From Chara braunii (lineage: Eukaryota; Streptophyta; Charophyceae; Charales; Characeae), in assembly GCA_003427395.1 (NCBI GenBank), contig BFEA01000929.1, forward strand, positions 101,150-153,190: a DNA stretch of 52,041 nt, given 5' to 3'. The notes beneath the pieces are model-generated. The model was not told the origin of the DNA, ran no database searches, and saw only the letters and a program-made list of their open reading frames with translations. The translations under genes and the position numbers were made by a program. Positions 1 to 10,938 of the stretch are shown one piece after another; position 1 is the stretch's first letter; each line of letters begins with the position of its first letter.

Positions 1-690
1 TGTTTTTTTTGTTTTTTGTTTTTCCTTCCGTTTTTTGGGGAATACCGGACGTTTGCCCTAGGTACCCCGCCCAACGCGGCGCGGTTTTTTAGCTGGGCGA
101 GGTACTGGTGGTTTATCTGGCGTTCTGCCATCTTATGAAACATATCTTTCATTCGCTACCTACCTACCACTACTCCTAAGGCTATACAGAGGACCCCTGC
201 AAGCAAGGGAGAATACCTCTCTTGGTGGATAGAGAGAGGTAACGCCATGTTTGCCCCTATGCCCTAGCGTTTAGGGTGCAGGGTTGGGGCCGCCAGTGCG
301 GGCCCAGCTAACACGAGGACAGGCGAGTGCGCTTGTGAGTGGGTTGTGTGCGGTGTGTGGGGGAGTGATGGCTTTAGACACGGCTCTTGTATTCGGATTA
401 CACGTGCTTTCGCGCAGTAACCGCCGTAGAAATTGTACTATGTGCAGTGTGGCTGCGTAGGGGTGAGTGTGGTTGGGTACACCGTGTCACGGATGTCCGT
501 GCTGGGGTGGGGTGAAGTGCTCATGTTGGGGCTTCACTTTCTCCCCAGCCCACTTAGCCTTATGGTTAGCTGTTTGCCTGCCGAGCCGTTCGAGTCTTGT
601 ATTTGGATTACACTGCTGTTACACTATGGAAGTGGGGGAAGATGAAAAAGGAGGCACACTAGGTACACCATTATTTCCAGTTCCTGTGTC

Positions 691-716
691 TTTTTTTTTT
701 TTTTTTTTTTTTTTTT
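691..716. repeat. Poly(T) run, 26 bases
   Basis: An uninterrupted T tract lies directly upstream of the 44-bp direct repeat. It could be the tail of a minus-strand retroposon, but no element body can be recognised to its right. Confidence 0.9.
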
Positions 717-818
717 GGCCCTTGCAGCTAAAGATAAAAAGAAGGACCTCATCCAGCGGCTTTTTCTTTTGTTTGGCCCTTGAAGCTAAAGATAAAAAGA
801 AGAACCTCATCCAGCGGC
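717..818. repeat. 44-bp direct repeat, two units
   Basis: Units at 717-760 and 775-818 differ at only two positions (GGCCCTTGMAGCTAAAGATA and onward). A short T-rich spacer separates them. The second unit runs straight into the SINE at 816, so the duplication may record the SINE insertion or be part of a longer SINE variant. Confidence 0.85.
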
Positions 819-970
819 CTAGCTCAGCTGGTAAGGCATGCAAATGGCATTCGGGAGGTGGTCTTGGGTTCAGTCCCCATTGGCCTCATGTACCGTCCTG
901 GGCAAGCTTGGTGCTCGCCACCAAGAGATAGTCCCCCCGATCGGCATTGAGCAGAGTCTGCTGATGTTCG
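816..970 (+). mobile_element. tRNA-derived SINE, copy 1
   Basis: The head reads like a tRNA: an A-box type TAGCTCAGCTGGTAAGG near 819 and a B-box type GGTTCAGTCCC near 868. They are followed by a body containing CCTGGGCAAGCTTGGTG. A second copy at 18303 shares head and body, including the bases after the tRNA-like part, which shows this is a dispersed SINE and not a tRNA gene. The anticodon arm does not fold cleanly. The right end is unclear because the poly-G run follows. Confidence 0.7.
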
Positions 971-972
971 TA

Positions 973-1010
<38 letters not shown>
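973..1010. repeat. Poly(G) run, 38 bases
   Basis: Thirty-eight consecutive G are seen. Runs of this length are rare, are expected to form quadruplex structures, and are hard to sequence, so the exact length is uncertain. Confidence 0.9.
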
Positions 1011-1011
<1 letters not shown>

Positions 1012-1257
1012 AGGGGACCACCACCTGAGGGGAGCCTCAGGGATTGGTCCTGTTGGCCTGGACCCTGATGCTACCGGCTGTCCCCTGGCCGTATCGCCCA
1101 CCTGAAGGTCGGGTGCAGCTTCTGTGTTCTCTCGTGGACACGGTTGTGGCTGCGACGGGGGTTCCCAGTACGACTATAATTAGGAGTAGTGGTAGGTAGG
1201 TAGTGTGAGGTGAAATTTAGGGCCTCTGCACACCAATGTGGAAACATCACGAAATTC

Positions 1258-1690
1258 GACATATGGGTCTCGCTCCACTACTCTATACTCTCGAAATTTC
1301 GAGAGTAAGGCCTCGCTCCACTGACTATGGATAGGTGCTCTCGAAAACGCCCTTGGAGAGCTGTCAGAAAGCACTGTCGAAGGGCACTCTCGAAGTGTCT
1401 AGAGTGCCCAGCCTGCGACGACATGCTTTTCCAGTGTCCTCCCTCGTACCCCCGCTCCGACCATTTTTTTCGTGAGTGCGCCTCGTGTCCCGACCATCAG
1501 AACAGGGTGGCGCTGTCTTTTAGTGCAGTCAGAGAGCTCGTCTCATTCCGCCACTGCATCTCGAGCAAACCCTTCTAGAGTAAGTGGAGGCAAGACTTTT
1601 TTTTCGAGAGTTTTGCACGTCTGACAGCTCTAGAAGGATTCACGAAACTTTTCGTGAGTCGAGAGTAGTGAAGCGAGACCCTATGTCAGG
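1258..1690. mobile_element. Foldback/MITE element of about 430 bp
   Basis: The ends are inverted copies: GGGTCTCGCTCCACTACTCT at 1265 and its near complement at 1664-1683. Similarity continues inward around AGAGCTGTCAGA (left about 1357, right about 1623). A perfect 20-bp palindrome, ACTCTCGAAATTTCGAGAGT, sits at about 1287-1306 next to a second copy of the terminal motif. No coding capacity is seen. The terminal motif is related to that of the MITEs at 20652 and 24057. Confidence 0.6.
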
Positions 1691-1962
1691 AGATTTTCGA
1701 CATTCCCTCTTTGGACAGAAAACCCCTCTTCGCCACACAGCATGTAGAAGTGAAGAACTCACAAGTCCTGTGCACAAAAGAGACAAACTGGGGTGAAGAT
1801 AGGACAAGCGTTGGTGCGACTGTTGAAAATGTGCAAGTTGCAGGCTGGGAAAGGAGCCGTCTCGAGAGGAGGTGTAGAAACCCTTTCGCTGACAGCTCCT
1901 GAATTTTTTTTGCATCTCGGATTTAGACATGCTGTGTGGCGAGGAGAAAATGTCTAAAATTC

Positions 1963-1964
<2 letters not shown>

Positions 1965-2005
<41 letters not shown>
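1965..2005 (-). repeat. Poly(A) tail of the LINE (poly-T on plus)
   Basis: Forty-one T on the plus strand form the 3' poly(A) tail of the minus-strand LINE. On the minus strand an AATAAAG sits about 15 bases upstream, as expected of a polyadenylation signal. The bases beyond the tail are AT-rich. No matching target-site duplication was found near the 5' end. Confidence 0.85.
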
Positions 2006-2010
<5 letters not shown>

Positions 2011-2205
2011 TCGCTCCTCTTTATTATTACCAATCGCCAATTGAAAAGAGGCCGGGGACCTCACAATTCAACCCGGAGTTATCCCGGCAGCCTGAGCCGG
2101 TTTAGCTTAATTGAAAGTCTCACCTCAGACTTCCATCTTAAAATGCAAACTGGGAGATTGTCTCAAAGTAGCAAAAACCAGAAGTGGGAGGGATACCCGC
2201 CCCTC

Positions 2206-5200
2206 TCAGTGCGAAGCTGCCTGATAGGAAGGAAGTAAGCTAGGCCTCGGTGGAAAGTCCCACAAAAGTTCTGAGTAAAAGAGAGAGTTCTTGTCTGTAA
2301 AACCGGCCCAGCGGAAAGGGGTGGACCATTTCTTTTGGAATCGATCCTTAGCTACGTCTGACACAGTATCCTGACGCTTGATTCTGACCCAATCTGCCAT
2401 AATGTCTAATCTAATTGCGAGTTTGAACTGAGAGAACAGGGAGGGGAGAGAAGACTTGGACTTAAGGAAAAGCCTGTCTCTTCTGGCAATCCAGATGAAC
2501 CAGAAAGCCCTTAGTCTGAAAACCTGAGCAACTGTCCCAATCTGCCGTTTGCTGATGTCGGGGTTCAATCTGCCTGTGATGACGAAGTCTTGGTTCCAAA
2601 AACCTGCAGAGCCGTATGCATCCATCCACAGCGAGTTCAGGCTGTCCCAAAATCCTCTGGCAATGATGCACTCCCACCATAAGTGTAACCAATCCTCTAG
2701 GCATGGGTGTGGGCATGCAGTGCACAGTGTAGATATGTCCATGCCATTCTCTGAGCACCATAGTGAAGTCGGGACGCATGAGTGCAGATGCATCCATTGG
2801 AGACCCCCCACTTTGGTCTCAAGAGAAGAGATAATGATGTGAATAAAGAACATTAGCCATTTGCAGGATAGAGGTTGGAGTTTAAGAGCGGAAAGTCTGC
2901 GTTGCCAGTTCAGGATAAGGCCTGTTTGCAGGGAGTGGGCGTCAGAGAAGAGGGAATATCCTAACTGCAAGGAATACTCTCTGATAGGCACGCTGGTACT
3001 GGTGCCATTGACCTGTGAGACTTTCCAGCCGTATTTGCATACATCTGCTTTCCATTTGCTGATTGGAATGGCTGCCATGATTATTCGACTGTCGGGGCGG
3101 CCCTGTGCATCTTTTGAGTGTTGAACCCTTACCTCATCCATCTCCGACAGAGTAACTTGCTGTGTGTCCCCAGTTTGTCTCAGTCTGCCTCTGACGAGGG
3201 ACCATTCTGAAGCCTCTGTTGTGCCATCACCGTTAATCTTGTCGACCCTTAGAAATTTGTCCACCGATAAGGGGACTTAGAACCATTGGTCCTCCCTGAA
3301 AACCTTGTCTGTTTGCTGGAGGATGTGTAACCAATTGCAGGGAATGGCTGCTATTATTTCCTCCAGGTGTTCTGCTTGCCGCTGCAGACCAGTGAGTTGC
3401 TGTTGAAGGTCCCTTGTAGTTTTCCAGCTCATGGCCTCCTCGTCCCAGACATGGCGAATCAGCCAAACGCCCCGCTGCATCCATTTGAGGCCGAAGTTGC
3501 CTGCTGATTTGGCAACTGAAAATGGGAGCCCGGGCTTGTTACGGATTAGGGGGTTTTCAAATAGACAGGTGTTCAGAACCTCGATTCGGGTGCTAGGGTC
3601 AGTTAGTATTTGAGGGAGCATTTTCGACCAGGCTTTGAGAATGTTATTCCACGTGTTAGTAGAGGGTCTGTTAGTGAAAGGGCGCATCAGCAGGGCACTC
3701 CAGACCGCCTCTGGGTCTGAGAGTTTCCATTCCTCAGCTAGAGAATATTGGGCAAGAATGATCCAAGGTTGGTCTTCTGTGGATGTCAAGGCTCGGACCG
3801 GCCATTTGGCCAGCAGGGCACGGTTCTGGTTCTCTGGGTCTAGGATACCTGGACCTCCTGTTGTTTTTTTCTCTGTGATCTTATTCCAGCTTACTTTGCT
3901 AAGGACCGACTCTGCTTCTGAGTTACCTTTCCATAGTAGTCGTGTGATGAGGCGCCTGATGTTAGAGGAGTTGGAGGAGGGGGATCTGATGGAAAGGATG
4001 TACCAAATTTTGGAGGTTATAAATGTGTTAGTAATGATCGCTCTTCCAAAGAGAGAGAGGAAGCGGGTTTTTGACCACGATGAACAGGCGTCTCTAATCC
4101 GATTTTCAATTATTGTGTTTTGAACCTCTGCTGAGTTGCCAAAGGAGACCTGAATGCCTAAGTACCTTTCCACCTCCGATTCTGATTTTACCTGGATACC
4201 CAGATCCAGGGCCAGAGGTTGACCGTACGGGGTAAGAGCGACTGATTTCTGCCAACTCACACTCATTTCAGATGCTGCTTCGTAGCTCGATAGGCAGTGT
4301 TCCAGGGCGGTCAGCGAGGTTAGGGAATTGTCCGAGATGGCAGAAAAGTCATCAGCTAGTGCTGACACCTTAATTGAGAAGGATGGGGATACTTGCAGGC
4401 CTGTGTAGTCTGGGTGTTGTCTAACCCTGTTCAGCAGTACTTCAAGTTGAATTACAAAAAGTGAGGGGGCTAGTGGGCAGCCCTGGCGTAGTGAACGTGT
4501 GACCCTGAAGGGTGTGGAGGGGTGTCCATTAACTAGCACCCTTCCGGACGATGCCCCATAAAGTGCCTTAACGAGTTTCCTGTAGTTTTGCCCCACTCCT
4601 ACCCGTTCCAGCGTGGCCTGAACAAAATCCCAGTTCACCCTATCGTATGCTTTTTGAAAATCGATGAGGATCACAGTTTTGTTCAAATTGTGGCTTTTAA
4701 TCCAGTCGATGGATTGAAAAATGGTCATCACGTTATCCAGGACCTGCCTGCCAGGAATGAAGCCAGACTGGTCTGGGTGTACAAGCTTGTTTAGGAGGGG
4801 GTTGATGCGTCGGGCCAATGTCTTGGCTAGGATTTTCCCGTGTACATTCAGACGAGAGATTGGTCGGTAATCCCTGATGTCTCCTTTGTTTCCTTTTTTG
4901 TAAAGAAGAGTTATTATTCCTTCTGCTGCGTGAGGGCCCAACGGTTGTTCCATCAAGATCTGATTAAACACCCGGAGGGTATCTGGTGCGAGTAAAGTCC
5001 AGAATTTGAGGTAGAACTCGACGGGCAGGCCATCTGGTCCGGGGCATTTGCCCTTGGCCATGCTGTTTAAGGCCGCTGTGAGTTCGAAAAGTGTGATTGG
5101 ACCTTCCAGAGAAGAAGATTCTGTATCAGAGAGAATGCGTAAGGTTGCTTCCCAGAGGGCGTGTTCCAGGTGTGGTGGGATGATGGGGGATTTAGGGGGT

Positions 5201-6498
5201 TTCTCGAAAGTGAGGAGATGCTCATAAAAGAGCCTCACATACTCACACAAGGGAGCCAAGTCTCATGCGGGTGGTTTAGCAGGATCATCTGGATGTTCTA
5301 GGAGAGTAATGAGAGTAGAGTCGCGCGTGTGGCTGACTGCTGTTGCAGTTTTGTTAGTGAGTCTTTCGGTGTAAAGGATTTTGTCTATTTGTCTGTGTTT
5401 TTCCCATAAGTTGTGGTTTCTGATCTGTATGTTTTGCCATTCCTGCAGAAGTCTGACTCTTCTTCGTTGAGTCACCACCCTTGAGAAAAAGGAATCCGAG
5501 GGTTTTTTCTCCAGGGTACCGGTTCTTCTTTGGAATTGGAGTTCTTCGTATTTCCTGTTTACCGCCTTGACCCGGGATACGAGGTTGAGTTGGTTGGAGA
5601 GGAGAGTCAGCCCCTTGTCCAACCATAGTCCATCGTTCTCAAACATTGCGGTGTTGATTCGCTACTCTTCCCATGTCCTCCAGACTCATTCGACCACTCC
5701 GGGGTCGTCGAGAACATGTAGGCTAAGACGAAACAGTCCTCTGGCCCTGGTGACTTGGAACCCCATATTGATCTGGAGTGTGACTGGTTTATGGTCTGAC
5801 ATTGGGTCGGTGACAATAGTTGCCCTGTTGGACAGTTGTAGCACAGCATCGTTGGTGTGGATGATATTCATCCTTCTCCGCGTGAGGAGCCCATCCTCAG
5901 GGAGGTTGGAGGAGATCCATGTGAATTCCGATACTTTCGGGTGGATCGTGCGATAGAGATCAAACAGACTATTATCAAACATAAAGTCATTCAACTCAGC
6001 AGATTCTCCTGGATGGGATAGGGGGGTGGTGGAGTCCATTCCGAGATTGGGGACTGTGTTCTAGTCCCCCCCTATAACCAAGAACTGCGTGGGTGGTATA
6101 ATGCCAGAAAGTGCAGAGAGAAATGGGCCTTTTAGGTCGTGGACGCCAGGAACGTATACTGACATGAAACACCACCTTTGATTATTAATTTCCAAAATGA
6201 CCCAGCACCAATGGCCGAGGGGGTCTGTCTGGGAATCCTTTATTAACGTGGCCAATTTCTTATGGATCAGAATGTCCGTGCCTCCTCTGGTTCCTTGGGC
6301 CGGGGACCAAACCTGTGGGCCGCTCCACCATTCAGGCATGGAGGAGAGTTTTTCGTCTGAGAGTTTGTTCTCCTGTAACATTGTGATTGCTACCCTTTGT
6401 GAGTGGACCCATGACTTGAGGTGGGCCCGCTTATATTTCTTGTTGTTGTCCACCAATCCTCTGACATTCCATGAGGCTACAACGAGTCTATCGTTCAT
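2206..6498 (-). pseudogene. LINE ORF2: endonuclease-reverse transcriptase (broken)
   Basis: One reading frame of about 1,430 codons runs from the ATG at 6498 to 2206, interrupted by TAG 6061, TGA 5686, TAG 5662, TGA 5263 and TAA 3277. The N-terminal APE endonuclease shows SWNVRGL, QENKL, VYVPG, GGD (the stop replaces the next residue, before N) and SDHKPV. The reverse transcriptase follows with GPDGLPVEFY, YRPISRLN, DQSGFIPGR, IDFQKAYDRVNW, RQGCPLAPS, the catalytic ADD (LADDF, about 4348-4356) and YLGI. Near the C-terminus a CTAC...H...WWEC pattern (about 2695-2750) matches a zf-RVT type domain. Length and domain order fit plant LINE ORF2. The intact protein would nick target DNA and prime cDNA synthesis there. 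The start overlaps the end of ORF1. Confidence 0.92.
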
Positions 6499-8558
6499 TA
6501 GCAGCGTTTGGCTGCTGCCCGTGATGGATTGGCGCGGAGGAAGACCCGTTTGGGTCAGCAGTAGACATCATGCTCGCCACGTCCCAAGGGATCTTCATCG
6601 ACTCGAGGATATACCTGGAGAAGATGGATCGTTCCTTGGGGATGTGGTCGTCGAGTTCTGCAATCACATCCCCTCGGTGACGGGAAAAAGCGTTTTTTCG
6701 TATTGCTTCGCTTGAACCAAGCTGTGGGGGCCCACAGCAGGCCCTTGTCCACGATTGCTGGGTCCGTTCCGGGTGCCTGAGCAGCCTCCAGAAACATGCT
6801 GAGTACTGGATGATTCTTACCTGATTGTCCTTTTCTGTAGACCAATGAGCAGGGCATGGCCGGGACTGGGCGTACGAAGTATTTCCTGTCCAGCACTTTC
6901 CGCGCTGAGAACAGGAAATCATTCGGGTGCGGGAAATTGCTGGAGGTCAGGGATGGCAGGAACAGCTCGTTCATATCATTCTGCTGCAATAGCACAAGTG
7001 TGTCTTGGTTGCATTGTTTGAAGATAAGGGGAGCCAGCACGTAGGGAGTGTCCTGCAGAGCCGCCGGGGACATCGGGCCCAAAACGACTGGGGACTGTAA
7101 AGGTTGTGGGGTCTGATCTTTCTGTACATTGCCATGATTCCCAGCCTGCCCCTGCGGTTGGAGTTGATTGGGGGTCGGGGTAACGTCCATTGTGCTTGAT
7201 CAACCTGATCCCTGTTTTTTCCCAGGCACTTGCTCCTTCCCTGCGATCAGCTGTGCCGAGGGGATAGAGGATGGGGAAGTTGTGCCTGAGCTCGTTGAGG
7301 GACAGGAGAAGCCTGCAGCGAAGCATGCTCCTCCCAGCCTTGCAGAGTCGGCTGCTGTGCCCCCAAGTGGGGAGGGCCCAATGGGGCGCCACTTCCATTT
7401 GTCCAGTGCTGGTAAACCTACATTCACATTGTATTGTTGTCCGTTAGAGCCCCAGACGTGTTGAGTAGGTTGGGGGCCCTTCTGCTGTTGAAACAAGGTG
7501 TTGCCTTGGTTCCAGCCAGGTTGCCTCTTTTTCCGACCTGTGTGGCGCGGGTCCTGATCCCTATGAGAGAACTCCTCCCATGAAAATTTCCTTTCGGAGT
7601 GCCCTGTCCGAACGGACTGCCACCGATCTGTTTCGGAGGGGTATGGCAGTTGAGAGGTCTTCCCTTGTTTGTTCCATTCATCAGCCTCGCAATCCTCTGT
7701 TGTGTGCCCGTATTTATAGCAGTAGTCACAGAACGGGCAGTCATCCGGTTTATGTCCGTGTCTGTTGCACTGTGAACACCAAGGAGTATTGGAATTGACC
7801 AAATCCGTCATAAGATAGTCAGAGGCTGTCCATATCTTCAGACGCGATGTGAACCCTTCCTCCGCACTGGGGTGTAAGTGATATTTTAAATTTCCCAGTT
7901 TGGGGTCCTCCTTATCGCTGATGGGAGGGAATTCCATGAGGACTTTGCCCATCGCTGCCTCCAGGCCAGTTTTGATGAACATAGAGGCAGCGATGGGGAA
8001 GCGCATAGCCATCACCCAGTAGTTGTTCTTCTTATCTTCTTCCCTCTTCTGCTGCCATTCCGCTCGAGGGAGCCAAGGGCGAAAGTGGACCAGATGCCAT
8101 TTATTACCTTCTTTGAATTTCATTTCTTTTTTCATTTGAATGAGTCACTCAACCACTTTCAAGCTCTTTGCGATGTATGTCATATGACCCCTCCCTTCCA
8201 TGTGTGCAGTGCCTTTCCGAGTTGTCAATTTCTCTTCAGTCAGCACTGATTCCTCCAAATACCGGATCAAATCAACTTTTTTGTCATTTGACCAGTTTTT
8301 AGTTTCACCTTGGAAGACGACTGCGACCGTCATTTGCTTAAGAAAGTCATTTTGGACTTTCTGAAACTTTTCGGTGGGTCGAATCTCGATACAGTCATCT
8401 TCCTCGCTGACATTGGTTTCCACGTACGCTGATACATCCTGAGATATATGGTCTCAGAACCATCCCTTCATCATATCATTGAGTTTCTGCAATTCGGCTT
8501 TTTCCCCGTCCGTGTCGGTAGGAGAGCCTCCCGCGGTTACTAGATGCTCCGCTTCCAT
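6488..8558 (-). pseudogene. LINE ORF1: CCHC RNA-binding protein (broken)
   Basis: The frame can be followed from an ATG at 8558 through TGA at 8454, 8145 and 7200. A frameshift near 6690, beside A/T runs, leads into the frame that ends at the TAG at 6488. The most telling part is a tandem pair of zinc knuckles, CSQCNRHGHKPDDC and CDYCYKYGHTTEDC (7689-7778), both CX2CX4HX4C. A hydrophobic conserved-looking block (NYWVMAMRFPIAASMF) precedes them and a Gln/Pro/Ser-rich region follows. ORF1 proteins of this kind coat LINE RNA. An alternative start at 8423 would avoid the first stop, but the reading upstream of it is protein-like. Confidence 0.82.
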
Positions 8559-8640
8559 GGTGGAGCTGAGAGGAAAAGCTCAGTGCAGGTGCGGCGGCAA
8601 ATGTGGTGAGAAGCGGGGGGAGTGGTCAGATAGCTATTCT

Positions 8641-10938
8641 CCTAGTGCAGTAGTTTGGGGTGGGTGAGGAACGGAGGAAGATGGACTGCGAGGTTGGAGG
8701 TGACTATGAGTGTCGTAAGGATTATGGAGGCAGTGAGAAGGTAGTAGCTTGCGGCGCCCTGCCAGAGCAGCCGCAATAGCCGTGTTGAGGCTAACAGTGA
8801 TGACGACTCACTTAGCAGATTCGACCCCAAATGGACAAAGGGACCAAGTGCATGGAAAGTGATGATAGCCTGGAATGAACTAGGTGTGGGGCGGTGGTAG
8901 GAGAACAGTGAACTAAGAGGAATTTCGAACTGTAGATTTCGACAGCACTAACGAGGAAAAATAGCAGCAGCAACGAGCACAGAGGTAGGGTCAAAGCCAA
9001 AGGGCATGCCAGTCCAGAATATCGAGCCATTTGTAATGAGGGCGGGACAGTAGTTATCAAAAGTAATAATAATAATAACAATAATTTAATAGTAATTAGT
9101 AAATAAAGTTGTCACTGGTAAGGTGATTATAACGAATGGAATGAACTTGAATCACAAGCAAATACAGTGAACCAAGACGGGGTATAAAAATAATAGTGGT
9201 ACTAATGATTATAACAGGGTTAAAAAAATTGTCCCAAGTGAGGTGGTAAAGAAAAGAATTGAACTGGGGGGAAAGAATTCCGGGGGAGAGATAACTGTGG
9301 AGGTGAGAGCGAGCAGTGGGGGATGGGCGAGGCGTGGAGGGATGGGCGAGGTGTGGAGCGGGACAGATTGTGGGGAAAGAGAAAAAATGCGACGAACTAA
9401 AGAATAATACAGGAATAAAGCAGATTTTGGTGTCCCTTTACATCGAGCCACTAGTAACAATAGTTCAAATAAATAATAATAATAATAATATATAACATTA
9501 ATAATAATAATAACAAGAGTGAAAACTAAAGGGGGATCCAAACGATTCAAGGGAGGTAAGCGGTGTTGTTTTCAAAAATGGCCCACTCCAATGGGGAAGA
9601 AAGGGAAAGAGAATACCAGAGAGAAAGCCACTCACGAGATAGAGCCGACTGAGGGTCATTAGTATGTGTCAAGCTGTGTCAGAGTAATGCAGAACGAGGG
9701 AAAGAATGTATCTTCCCGAGGGATGTGTGAAGATACTCCTGCACTTTCACTTTTCGCAGGTTCGAAGGACAAGAGGGAGATAAGGTTAACGGGGGAGCGA
9801 AAGGTTGAGAGCGACACGGACAATAAGGACTGACTTAAAATATTTCTTAGGTATTTTTGTCACAATAGCGGTCGGATGACCGCAATCGCGTCCCCAGCGG
9901 GATCGGTCCTACTGGCCGCAGACGGGATCACCTGCAAGGAGAAAAATAAACTAGACGAATGACAGAGACAAGCGTGATTGTGTGGAAGACGGGAGGAGGG
10001 CGAACCGTAAGGGAGGGGCGAGGCATGAAGTGAGACGGAGGTGTCGATAAGGGGTGATTATGAATGGAATATGGGAGGGGGTGTGGGGGGGAAGGGAGTG
10101 TGCATATCCGATATTCCGAGAGGGAGGAAGTCCATGGAGGAGTAAGTAATAATAGGAATAATAAAAATAATATTAATGCTAAGAAGACAATAAGAATATT
10201 GATGGAAATATAAAATGTCGACCTCAATACTGACCACAGATCGATCGTAAGGGCGATGACAGTAGGGTTGTAAAGACGCGAAAGACAGAGTAAAAATGGT
10301 TTCGTGAACCCGGGGGTCAGTTCGATTGGGGTTGCGAAGAGCAGACGAGGGCGGGAAGTGGTCGGGGTTGAGCTTGTTGGAGGTGGTGTATAAGACCGGG
10401 GTAGGGTGGTGAGAGGTGGGATGTGAGGGTGGGAGGGGAACGGGAGATCGTCAAGACTGACAGTGGAGAGAGAACGGATAGTAGGTGTTGGGACAGAGCA
10501 GATCGAGGAAGAATCCGCTGCATGGGGGTAACGTAAGTAGGGTGGCGAGGAACGCTATTTTGTGTCAATGAAGGGGTGAGTGATGCGGGGAAAGAGAGGA
10601 GCAATGTGACGGGGGAGGGTTGGGAAAGGGCAGGGAAGTGAACGGGAGTGAGAGCGTGGGGTGTGTGGGGAATGTCCGCAGATAAGGGATGCCCTTATTA
10701 TCAATAGCAGTGATTGATACTGTTCATGATATAGAGGGGAGAAACCTAGAGTATAGAATAAAATAAAGGTAGTAATGCCAAAAAAAAAAAAAAAATCAGG
10801 TCGAATAAAGTTCGGAGGCAGTGGTGGGAGAGGGAGGAGTGGGCAGAGGGGTTGTCGGGGAGGGGATTGGGCGCAGGAGCATGGGTGACACAGGGATGCG
10901 TGAGGATGGATATGGGCAAACGCGGTAGGCAGGTACAC
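8641..10938. other. Unassigned intergenic sequence
   Basis: No gene is recognised. The stretch is purine-rich on plus, with AAT-type simple repeats near 9065, 9470 and 10145 and an A run near 10780. Several minus-strand open frames of 90-150 codons are Leu/Pro/Ser-rich products of this base bias and show no domain. Confidence 0.6.

Larger units (their letters stand above)
152..1206. repeat. Segment bounded by a 24-bp inverted repeat
   Basis: An inverted repeat starting CTACCTACCTACCACTAC (about 155-180) recurs on the other strand near 1180-1204, so the 1-kb segment could be a non-autonomous DNA transposon. Inside are a short direct repeat (TCTTGTATTYGGATTACAC at about 386 and 597), a poly-T run, a 44-bp duplication, a SINE and a poly-G run. 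I see no coding region and no clear target-site duplication, so the element call is tentative. Confidence 0.35.
1965..8640 (-). mobile_element. Nearly full-length LINE retrotransposon, decayed
   Basis: On the minus strand the order is 5' UTR, ORF1, ORF2, 3' UTR of about 200 bp, and poly(A). Encoded domains are CCHC knuckles (ORF1), APE-type endonuclease, reverse transcriptase and a terminal zf-RVT-like Cys/His region (ORF2), the layout of plant L1-type LINEs that move by target-primed reverse transcription. Both ORFs carry premature stops and ORF1 has a frameshift, so this copy is inactive. The 5' limit is estimated from where coding stops (ATG at 8558) plus a short leader. No target-site duplication was recognised. 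Confidence 0.88.
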
